From assembly GCA_035286285.1 (NCBI GenBank), contig JAYKJG010000297.1, forward strand, positions 1 through 12,802: 12,802 bases of DNA, written 5' to 3'. Origin of the DNA: Prochlorothrix sp035286285 (GTDB lineage Bacteria > Cyanobacteriota > Cyanobacteriia > Prochlorotrichales > Prochlorotrichaceae). Below, in pieces: positions 1-6,039 of the stretch. Under the pieces are notes generated by a model that searched no databases, was not told the origin of the DNA, and saw nothing but the letters and a program-made list of their open reading frames with translations. Both the position numbers and the translations under genes were made by a program. Each line of letters begins with the position of its first letter. Position 1 is the stretch's first letter.

Positions 1-340
1 GTGAGGGGTCTCCAGATCCCAAAGGGGATCACTACAGGGTGAAACCAAGGGGCTAACGGTGGGGCAACGGGCAGGGCCAGCGGGAGGCATGGGGCCATGC
101 TCTGGCAACGGCAACGTTCCGCCCCGATCGGCTGATCACGGCTCAGATCTGGTGGGGGTTGCTTTTGGTGATGCATCCCGCGCAGATGGAGCGCCGCTCT
201 TCCTTGGCATAAAGCAGCTTATAGGCGAGTGTTCTATAGAAAGAAGGAGAAGGACAACGGGAAGGAATCCATGAATTTAGAGCATTATGCCGTGAAACCC
301 CCTAGCTCGCAATGACCCCCGTTCCTGGGCAGGGAAGATC
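1..340. other. Upstream intergenic or unassigned stretch
   Basis: I see no recognisable gene here. A small perfect inverted repeat, GATCCC-AAAG-GGGATC, lies at 15-30; it has no T-run, so it is a poor terminator. A plus frame open from the edge ends at TAA 54-56 and could be the last codons of an upstream gene, but the tail (ending RVKPRG) is not one I recognise. On the minus strand an open frame with ATG at 176-174 runs off the left edge for about 58 codons; it is proline-rich, has no convincing ribosome binding site and is unrecognised. No tRNA, SRP RNA, RNase P RNA or tmRNA signature was found by eye. The stretch may contain the promoter of the ftsY unit, but no convincing -35/-10 pair stands out. 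Confidence 0.5.
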
Positions 341-358
341 ATGCTGGTGGGGCGGGGG

Positions 359-611
359 GCTTGGACTGTGCTTGGCCTAGGCTTGGACTGTGCTTGGCCT
401 AGGCTTGGCCTAGGTTTGGACTGTGCTTGGCCTAGGCTTGGCCTGTGCTTGGCCTGTGCTTGGCCTGTGCTTGGCCTGTGCTTGGACTGTGCTTGGCCTA
501 GGCTTGGACTGTGCTTGGCCTGTGCTTGGCCTAGGCTTGGACTGTGCTTGGCCTAGGCTTGGACTGTGCTTGGACTGTGCTTGGCCTAGGCTTGGCCTGT
601 GCTTGGACTAT
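359..611. repeat. Minisatellite: 23 tandem copies of an 11-bp unit
   Basis: Twenty-three contiguous units of exactly 11 bp follow consensus GCTTGG(A/C)CT(GT/AG), with no insertion or deletion. There are three variants: A = GCTTGGACTGT, B = GCTTGGCCTAG and C = GCTTGGCCTGT. In order the array reads A B A B B A B C C C C A B A C B A B A A B C A. Unit 6 has GT for GC at its start and unit 23 ends AT instead of GT. A further GCTTGG at 612-617 opens a degenerate 24th unit that dissolves into a run of G; another G-run (354-359) leads into the first unit. Seven of the eight B units make the 8-bp palindrome GCCTAGGC with the next unit. Because 11 is not a multiple of 3, reading frames through the array give an 11-residue peptide period (LGLCLACAWPR type); I regard these frames as by-products. 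The array ends 42 bp before the ftsY ribosome binding site. Confidence 0.97.
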
Positions 612-633
612 GCTTGGGGGGGACATCGGGGTC

Positions 634-639
634 TAGTAT
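634..639 (+). promoter_or_regulatory. Possible -10 box for the ftsY unit
   Basis: TAGTAT lies 27 bp before the ftsY start codon, just beyond the 11-bp array. It resembles a -10 hexamer (TATAAT, 4 of 6). The sequence 17 bp upstream, TGCTTG at 611-616, is a poor -35 and belongs to the degenerate edge of the array. If real, the array would occupy the -35 and upstream region of this promoter. Weak evidence. Confidence 0.2.
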
Positions 640-666
640 GGTTAAAGTCTTTTGAGGTGATGAATC

Positions 667-2388
667 ATGGTTTTTGATTGGTTTCGCCGCCAGTACAGCC
701 AAGCCCAGGGCAAACCCCAGCCGGAGCCAGAAGCTGCCCAGCCTACTCCGGCGGAGCCAGCGGAGCCAAAGGCCGGTACTCCCTCCTCGGAGCCAGGAGA
801 GGCTAGGTCAGTGGCTTCTGAGACCGCTGCTGAACCGGGAACGGCTATTGAAGAGGACTATTTAGCGTGGGCGAAAGCGGCCTACAAAAACCTAAAGCAG
901 CAGGAGGCCGGAACCCAGGATCAGGGGGCGGCACCAGAAGCGGCCCCGTCGGCAGTCGCCCCGTTGGAGATCACCCCCTCGGAAGTCACCCCGTCGGCAG
1001 ATACACCAGAAGCGGCCTCGTCAGAAGCAGCCTCAGCAGAAGCGGCCCCGTCGGCAGTTGCCACAGCCCCGCCAGCAACAGCCCCACCAGAAGCGGCCAG
1101 CGTGGGGGCAGATCACCAGCCGGAAGCCAGTCCTGACGTTAGTCCGGAAGCCAGTCCGAAAGCTAGTCCGGAAGCTAGTCCCGAAGCTGAGGCGATCGCA
1201 GCCCCAGAAGCCGCAGCCCCAGAAGCCGCAGCCCCAAAAGCTACAGAACCAGCGCCGGTTTCCTTCCTGCAACGGGCCGAGGCCGATCGCCAAGCCCGCC
1301 TCGATCGCCTCAAAGCCGAAGCCCCCGATGAACCTGAGACCCTAAGCGCCAAACGTCCCACTCAGGATTTGGCAGATCCGCCCTTAGATGAGGACTTTAT
1401 TTGGTCGGCGGAAGTTCTAGCGGCCCAGGGACGGAAGCCCGATGAAGTTGCAGCCGAGGAAATTGACTGGTTGACGCAATTGCGCCAGGGTTTGGGCAAA
1501 ACGCGCCAAAATCTGCTCAACCAGCTTAAAAGTATTGTGGGTCAAGGGCCGCTGGGGGCCGGTGCGATCGAGGATATTGAAGCAATCCTACTCCAGGCCG
1601 ATGTGGGAGTTGAGGCGACGGATAGCATTGTGGCGCTGCTTCAGGAGAAGCTCCGGCAGGAAGCACTACCCCCAGAGCAGGCGATCGCCTACCTCAAGGA
1701 AATTTTGCGGGATATTCTCGATCGGCCCCTCAAAACCCAAGGTAATCCGATTCTGGCCCCGACCCATGGCCAGTTAAACGTGTGGCTGCTGGTGGGGGTG
1801 AATGGGGCCGGAAAGACGACTACGATCGGCAAATTGGGCCACATGGGCAAAAAATCCGGCTATGAATGCCTGATTGCGGCGGCGGATACCTTCCGGGCAG
1901 CGGCGGTGCAGCAGGTACAGACCTGGGGCGATCGCACGGGCATTGAAGTGATTGCCAATCCGGGCAAAAATACCGATCCGGCGGCGGTGGTCTTTGATGC
2001 CTTGACGGCGGCTAAATCCCGCCATACAGAGCTACTGTTGGTGGATACGGCGGGACGCTTGCAGAATAAAAAGAACCTCATGGCAGAACTGTCTAAAATT
2101 CGGCGCATCATCGATAAAAATGCTGAAAATGCAGTGGTTGAGTCGCTGTTGGTGCTGGATGCAAGCCTGGGCCAGAATGGGGTGCGGCAGGCGGAGGTTT
2201 TTGCGGAAGCAGCCAATCTAAGCGGGGTTGTCTTGACGAAGCTAGACGGCAGCGCGAAGGGGGGGGTTGCGCTGGCAGTGACCCAAAAGCTGGGCTTGCC
2301 GATCCGCTTTGTGGGGGCTGGGGAAGGCATTGAGGATCTGCGGCCCTTCTCTAGCTATGAGTTTGTCGAAGCACTGTTGGGGGGCTAG
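667..2388 (+). CDS. ftsY: Signal recognition particle receptor FtsY
   Basis: This is the SRP receptor GTPase, which docks ribosome-nascent chain-SRP complexes at the plasma or thylakoid membrane for insertion of membrane proteins. It has 573 residues. The N-terminal A domain (about 1-250) is acidic and rich in Ala, Pro and Glu. The NG GTPase domain (about 270-573) carries the P-loop GVNGAGKTTT (377-386), DTFRAAA (407-413), DTAGR (460-464) and TKLDGSAKGG (524-533), all typical of FtsY. The start MVFDWFRR matches cyanobacterial FtsY N-termini from memory, and GAGG at 654-657 sits 9 bp upstream of the ATG. The A domain contains in-frame minisatellites, described separately, which help make it long for the family. 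It heads a tight unit with the next two genes. Function is secure from the GTPase motifs. Confidence 0.97.
   Translation: MVFDWFRRQYSQAQGKPQPEPEAAQPTPAEPAEPKAGTPSSEPGEARSVASETAAEPGTAIEEDYLAWAKAAYKNLKQQEAGTQDQGAAPEAAPSAVAPLEITPSEVTPSADTPEAASSEAASAEAAPSAVATAPPATAPPEAASVGADHQPEASPDVSPEASPKASPEASPEAEAIAAPEAAAPEAAAPKATEPAPVSFLQRAEADRQARLDRLKAEAPDEPETLSAKRPTQDLADPPLDEDFIWSAEVLAAQGRKPDEVAAEEIDWLTQLRQGLGKTRQNLLNQLKSIVGQGPLGAGAIEDIEAILLQADVGVEATDSIVALLQEKLRQEALPPEQAIAYLKEILRDILDRPLKTQGNPILAPTHGQLNVWLLVGVNGAGKTTTIGKLGHMGKKSGYECLIAAADTFRAAAVQQVQTWGDRTGIEVIANPGKNTDPAAVVFDALTAAKSRHTELLLVDTAGRLQNKKNLMAELSKIRRIIDKNAENAVVESLLVLDASLGQNGVRQAEVFAEAANLSGVVLTKLDGSAKGGVALAVTQKLGLPIRFVGAGEGIEDLRPFSSYEFVEALLGG
1117..1188 (+). 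repeat. 12-bp in-frame tandem repeat in the ftsY A domain
   Basis: Six consecutive 12-bp units, with consensus AGTCCNGAAGCY in the last five, encode the four-residue repeat SPEA (QPEA SPDV SPEA SPKA SPEA SPEA, residues about 151-174). Units differ by one to four bases, so the array is partly diverged. It lies in the disordered acidic linker, where length change should be tolerated. Confidence 0.9.
1198..1242 (+). repeat. 15-bp in-frame tandem repeat in the ftsY A domain
   Basis: Three consecutive units of GCAGCCCCAGAAGCC (the third has AAAGCT at its end) encode AAPEA AAPEA AAPKA at residues 178-192. The first two units are identical, which suggests a recent duplication. A HIP1 site (1192-1199) overlaps the start of the first unit. 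Confidence 0.92.
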
Positions 2389-2395
2389 GGGAGCC

Positions 2396-2896
2396 ATGGC
2401 CGCGACAAAAATGCCCAAGGGGCCGGGATTTATGGTCACCTTTGCCTATTATTTTCTGGCTACGCTTTTTCTCGGCTCATTTCTGGCCTCTCGGTTGCTG
2501 CACCTCAGCCTTGGGACAGCAATTCCCTATGAGTTAGCAGCTTTAGCGGGGTTAAGTGTGGGGATTGTGGGCACAGCCTTGAACCGCAGTGAGGTGATGG
2601 AGTTGCCGATCGCAAGTCCTAAGGTGTTTCGCAACCGTTTAGGGCAAATTTTGCAGGAACTGGGCTTTACGCTGGTCCCTGATCATGAAGGCACCGCAGA
2701 ACCTGCCACTTCTCCAGATTCTCAGCTTGATCGTGCCGTTGCTGAAGCTGAGCCACCGGTACAGTGCTACCGGCGATCGCCGTCCCTGTTGGCGTTTTCT
2801 GCCTTGGAGGTCTATGTGCAGGTGGGGGAGCGATCGGCGTACCTGATGAGCCGAGTTTCTACGCTCCACAAGATTCGCCAAAAACTAGGGTTATGA
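2396..2896 (+). CDS. Conserved-looking small membrane protein, function unknown
   Basis: A 166-residue protein I do not recognise by name. Two hydrophobic segments lie near the N-terminus (about residues 13-33 and 42-60), joined by a short loop. A soluble C-terminal domain of about 100 residues follows, containing FRNRLGQILQELGFTLVP and ending in a basic tail, KIRQKLGL. This looks like a membrane-anchored small alpha/beta domain facing one side. The chosen start ATG at 2396 follows AGGGGAG (2387-2393) with only 2 bp spacing; starts at 2411 or 2432 are possible alternatives, the last giving MVTFAYYF. The gene begins 7 bp after ftsY stops, and its TGA overlaps the ATG of the next gene, so it is almost certainly cotranscribed and translationally coupled. 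A link to membrane biogenesis is only an inference from the ftsY context. Confidence 0.8.
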   Translation: MAATKMPKGPGFMVTFAYYFLATLFLGSFLASRLLHLSLGTAIPYELAALAGLSVGIVGTALNRSEVMELPIASPKVFRNRLGQILQELGFTLVPDHEGTAEPATSPDSQLDRAVAEAEPPVQCYRRSPSLLAFSALEVYVQVGERSAYLMSRVSTLHKIRQKLGL

Positions 2897-3861
2897 TGCC
2901 GGATTGGGTACTACTGCTAGGTTCAGGTTTACTGGCGGGGGTTTTGGCGGGTTTTCTGGGGATTGGCGGCGGGACGGTGCTCGTGCCGATTTTGGTTGCC
3001 CTGGGCCATGAGCCGATCGAGGCTGTGGCGACCAGTGGCCTTTCGATCGTGATTACCTCCCTGTCGGGTAGTGTGCAAAATTGGCGCATGGGGCTGCTCA
3101 AGGTCGATCGGGTGGTGCTGTTGGGGCTTCCTGCCTTGGTTACGGCCCAAGGTGGCGTAATTGTGGCCAATTTGCTGCCCGATCGGCAGTTGCTTGTGGC
3201 CTTTGGGGGGCTACTGCTGCTCAATGTTTACCTGGTGGAGTTCCGCAAGCGCGTTGTCTCTCGTGCCAAAAGCCAGGAGCCACCTTCCGATCATCCAGAC
3301 ACCCCCGATCGCGCCGATCGCCCCAATACCCCAGAGCATTCCCAACCGCCTTTAGCCCAACCAGCCCTAAACGCTCTAAACACCTCTAAATCCCAGAGTT
3401 CTCCACCAGAAACGCCCTCTCTACCCTGGAATCCGACCCTAGCCCGTCTGTTGACGGGGGGAACTGCCGGTTTTCTGGCAGGGATTTTTGGGATTGGGGG
3501 GGGAGTGATTATGGTGCCGTTGCAGATTGTGCTGCTGGGGGAGAGGATTAAGGCGGCGATTCAGACGAGTTTGGGGGTGATTGTGATGACGGCGATCGCG
3601 GCGACGGCGGGGCATGGGGGGCTGTGGCCTTGGCTGGGGAATCAGTTGGGCTTGGCGGCACTGCTGGACCGGGAAGCATGGACGGTGACCAGTCATGTTT
3701 TATGGGGTCCAGGGCTGTGTTTAGGGCTGGGAGGACTGGTGGGAGCGCAGATTAGTACTCGTTTCTTGCCCAAACTCGAAGAAAAAACCGTTAGCTTCTG
3801 GTTTCGGGCACTGTTGGGCTGTTTAGCAGTCTATGTCTTTAGCCAAGCCTTGAGGCTCTAA
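2893..3861 (+). CDS. TauE/SafE-family sulfite/anion exporter (membrane permease)
   Basis: A 322-residue polytopic membrane protein of the TauE/SafE (DUF81) family, whose characterised members move sulfite, sulfoacetate or other organosulfur anions across the plasma membrane. It shows the family's internal duplication: an N-terminal repeat with GFLGIGGGTVLVP (about 20-32) and a C-terminal repeat with GIFGIGGGVIMVP (about 197-209), each followed by a conserved A..TS.. helix (ATSGLSIVITS; IQTSLGVIVMT). The repeats are joined by a hydrophilic, Pro/Ser-rich linker of about 65 residues (118-185) that is longer than usual and carries clustered CGATCG sites. The frame stays open upstream to 2764, but ATG 2893 overlaps the preceding stop as ATGA; ATG 2896 has better spacing (5 bp) from AGGG and may be the real start. 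The substrate cannot be told from sequence. Confidence 0.88.
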   Translation: MMPDWVLLLGSGLLAGVLAGFLGIGGGTVLVPILVALGHEPIEAVATSGLSIVITSLSGSVQNWRMGLLKVDRVVLLGLPALVTAQGGVIVANLLPDRQLLVAFGGLLLLNVYLVEFRKRVVSRAKSQEPPSDHPDTPDRADRPNTPEHSQPPLAQPALNALNTSKSQSSPPETPSLPWNPTLARLLTGGTAGFLAGIFGIGGGVIMVPLQIVLLGERIKAAIQTSLGVIVMTAIAATAGHGGLWPWLGNQLGLAALLDREAWTVTSHVLWGPGLCLGLGGLVGAQISTRFLPKLEEKTVSFWFRALLGCLAVYVFSQALRL

Positions 3862-3888
3862 GTTCTTAGCCCAGCCTTCAGGCTCTAA
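3839..3888. repeat. Duplicated 23-bp palindromic sequence at convergent gene ends
   Basis: Two copies, 3839-3861 and 3866-3888 (period 27 bp), match at 21 of 23 positions. Each has the frame TTAGCC.AGCCTT.AGGCTCTAA and contains a short hairpin, AGCCT-TG-AGGCT in the first and AGCCT-TC-AGGCT in the second, flanked by TTAG and CTAA arms. The first copy encodes the C-terminal FSQALRL and stop of the TauE-family gene. The second, read on the minus strand, spans the stop codon of modBC and its last few codons. The pair may act as a bidirectional transcription terminator, but neither copy has a long T-tract. Confidence 0.85.
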
Positions 3889-6028
3889 ACCACAGCAGCC
3901 GATCGGCCTCAAACCCCACAAACCAAGGCTGGGGACTGGATCTTACCTGTTGCCATTCAGCATAGGAAATAGTAATTTCTAAGGGTTTACAGTGGCTAAA
4001 AGCAGCTAGCTCAGTCTTAGGTAGGCTTTTGGGCCAAAGGCGGACCCAAAGGGTCATGTTTGTGGGATTGGCTTGGGTGTGGTGGAGCCAGCAGGGGAGA
4101 AAGTGGCCGCGATCGGGGGGCTGGGGTGACAGGTGCAGCCGATGGCTATAGAGACCCACATGGTTGGGCGGCTGGTTCTGGTTTAAGGGACTTTGGGGCA
4201 GTTGGTCTTGAATATTGGGCAAAAAACAGCCCCAATCCAGGGCTTGGATCAGTCCTTCTTCGCTAAGCTGCACCCTAGAAAGATTCTGACAGCCTAGGAG
4301 CCGCGCTACAGTTAAGGTGGGCGGTCGATCGAACACTGCCGTAGTTTTCCCCTGGGCCAACACTTGCCCCTCCGCCATGACCACCACTTGCCCACAGTAG
4401 CGGTACACCTCTTCCCGGCAGTGGGTTACCCACAGGATGACCCCTGGATAGTCCCGAAACAGTTCCTGCAATAAATTACCAATTTCTGCCCGCAAATGGT
4501 AATCTAAAGCTGAAAATGGCTCATCAAGTAGTAAAATCTCTGGTTTAGGAGCTAGGGCACGGGCTAGGGCGACGCGCTGCTGTTGACCGCCGGAGAGTTG
4601 AGCGGGGTAGAGAGTGGCGAGATCAGCTAAATGCAATCGGTGTAAATACTGCTGAACTTGCCGCTGGCGATCGGCTGCGGTCCAGTCCTGCAAGCCAAAG
4701 GAAATATTCTCCCAAACTCGTAAATGGGGAAATAGGGCGTAATTCTGGGGAACTAAGCCGATGCGTCGCTGTTGACTGGGTAAATTGAGGGTTGGGCTGG
4801 GCTGCTGGGGATGTTGGGCGCGATCGGTCGCTGGATAATTTTGAGCTTGATGATTTTGAGCTTGGAAAAGCAGCCGATCGCCGACTTGAATATGACCCGA
4901 CTGGGGAGTTTCTAAACCCGCTAAACAGCGTAAAGTCATGGTTTTGCCCGATCCAGAGGGACCCAGGATCCCGATCGGCTGAGGGGGGCTGCTCAAGCTG
5001 ACTTTTAGGGTAAAGCTGCGAAGGGGGTGGTTTAGGCTGACCTGGAGGGTGGGGGCTGGGGCGATCGGCAGTGAGCTAGAGGGGCTACTGTTGGGGTGAG
5101 GCTCCAGGGGAATCAGGAGCGGTTTTTTAGGGACAAAATCGAAGCGCAGCAGCTTGATCCTGGAAAATCGCTGATAAAACTGATCAAAAATGCTATTTAA
5201 GCGTTCTGAGGGCAGAAAAGAAACGGGCTTGCCTACAGACATTGGCTCCCAGGGCAGAGTGCCCATCCTATTCAGAAGTCCCACACTGACCAAGCCCGCT
5301 GTGACCATCACACCTGTCCAGAGCCATGCCACCTCGGTCTTACCCTCGGCAACGGCTAAATAGAGGGCGATCGGTAGGGTTTGGGTCCGGCCTGGAATAC
5401 CGCCTGCGACCATAAAGGTTGCGCCAAATTCCCCCAAAGCGCGGGCAAAGGCGAGAACCGTTCCGGCGAGAATGCCCGATCGGCTTAAGGGTAGGAGAAT
5501 TTGCCAGATTATTCGTATTTCTGAGGCTCCAAGGGTGCGGGCAACGGCCAGTAGGTCTGGATCGACCTGCTCTAAAGTGCCTAAGGTCGCTCGGTAAACC
5601 AGGGGGAAGGCCACGATCGTGGCAGCAATGACCGTTGCAGGCCAGGAAAAAATTAAATTTATGCCCCAAGTAGCCAAAAGCTTCCCTAACGGCCCATTTC
5701 GGCCCAACAGCCACAGGAGGCCAAAACCCACCACCGTCGGCGGAAGCACCAAGGGTAAAGTCAGTAGCCCATCCCACAGTCCCCGCCGCCAACCCCGTTG
5801 GGCGTAGACCCCCACCGCGCAACCGATGCCCAAGGGGAGGGCAAAAAGGGTCGCAAGGCTCGCAGTTTGGATGGACAGCCAGAGGGGCGAGAGCATGGCT
5901 AAACGCAGGGATAGATTCAGGCAGAACGGGGCGGCGATCGGGAAGGCTGAGAATTTGGCGGAGTTCTCAAAAGTGTAGAGGAAAACAGGGTAGGCTAAAG
6001 GGGCAAGATCTGGTTTTATTGGCAGCAC
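3878..6028 (-). CDS. modBC: Fused molybdate ABC transporter, permease plus ATPase (ModBC)
   Basis: One 716-residue polypeptide joins ModB and ModC of the molybdate importer. ModB (about 45-260) has membrane helices, LPLVLPPTVVGFGLL (91-105) and the EAA loop around TLGASEIRIIWQILLPLSRSG (165-185). A linker of about 60 residues leads to ModC, with Walker A GPSGSGKT (356-363), Q-loop Gln428, signature LSGGQQQR (478-485), Walker B LLLDEP (499-504) and switch His536. A roughly 140-residue C-terminal region (575-716) is at the place of the usual MOP/TOBE oxyanion domain but is not clearly recognisable. Fused ModBC is known in cyanobacteria. A binding protein ModA is not in the window. The full open frame starts with GTG at 6028 (GGAAG 6 bp upstream), but M45, ATG at 5896, aligns with normal ModB starts and would leave room for promoters before the divergent cobI. 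Substrate could also include tungstate. Confidence 0.93.
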   Translation of the reverse strand: MLPIKPDLAPLAYPVFLYTFENSAKFSAFPIAAPFCLNLSLRLAMLSPLWLSIQTASLATLFALPLGIGCAVGVYAQRGWRRGLWDGLLTLPLVLPPTVVGFGLLWLLGRNGPLGKLLATWGINLIFSWPATVIAATIVAFPLVYRATLGTLEQVDPDLLAVARTLGASEIRIIWQILLPLSRSGILAGTVLAFARALGEFGATFMVAGGIPGRTQTLPIALYLAVAEGKTEVAWLWTGVMVTAGLVSVGLLNRMGTLPWEPMSVGKPVSFLPSERLNSIFDQFYQRFSRIKLLRFDFVPKKPLLIPLEPHPNSSPSSSLPIAPAPTLQVSLNHPLRSFTLKVSLSSPPQPIGILGPSGSGKTMTLRCLAGLETPQSGHIQVGDRLLFQAQNHQAQNYPATDRAQHPQQPSPTLNLPSQQRRIGLVPQNYALFPHLRVWENISFGLQDWTAADRQRQVQQYLHRLHLADLATLYPAQLSGGQQQRVALARALAPKPEILLLDEPFSALDYHLRAEIGNLLQELFRDYPGVILWVTHCREEVYRYCGQVVVMAEGQVLAQGKTTAVFDRPPTLTVARLLGCQNLSRVQLSEEGLIQALDWGCFLPNIQDQLPQSPLNQNQPPNHVGLYSHRLHLSPQPPDRGHFLPCWLHHTQANPTNMTLWVRLWPKSLPKTELAAFSHCKPLEITISYAEWQQVRSSPQPWFVGFEADRLLWFRA
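4838..4864 (-). repeat. 15-bp tandem duplication inside the ModC domain
   Basis: ATTTTGAGCTTG occurs at 4838-4849 and again at 4853-4864, a 15-bp period. On the coding strand it produces QAQNH QAQNY (residues about 389-398) in a Gln/Pro-rich insertion between Walker A and the Q-loop. The insertion makes this part of ModC about 20 residues longer than typical ModC, as I remember the family, and probably forms a surface loop. Confidence 0.8.
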
Positions 6029-6039
6029 CCTGAACTTCC

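Noticed and set aside
15..30. Terminator at GATCCC-AAAG-GGGATC
   Set aside because: The 6-bp stem lacks a T-tract and no upstream gene can be confirmed.
1..176. Minus-strand ORF running off the left edge, starting MHHQKQPPP
   Set aside because: Pro-rich, without a Shine-Dalgarno and unrecognised; at 58 codons in GC-rich DNA it is within chance. It could be revisited with flanking sequence.
59..274. 71-residue plus-strand ORF
   Set aside because: No recognisable similarity, no ribosome binding site, biased Gly/Arg composition, and a competing open frame lies on the opposite strand.
359..611. CRISPR array
   Set aside because: Units are 11 bp and directly abutting with no unique spacers, and there are no cas genes nearby.
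1860..2330. 156-residue minus-strand ORF
   Set aside because: Antisense to the FtsY GTPase motifs; a shadow frame.
2309..2395. Start of the small membrane protein at 2309, inside ftsY
   Set aside because: It would overlap the conserved end of ftsY; ATG 2396 directly after the ftsY stop is far more likely.
2764..2892. N-terminal extension of the TauE-family protein from ATG 2764
   Set aside because: It overlaps the end of the preceding gene by 130 bp; the family core starts just after the ATGA overlap at 2893.
5340..5822. 160-residue minus-strand ORF
   Set aside because: An alternative frame within the ModB permease domain, with no independent support.
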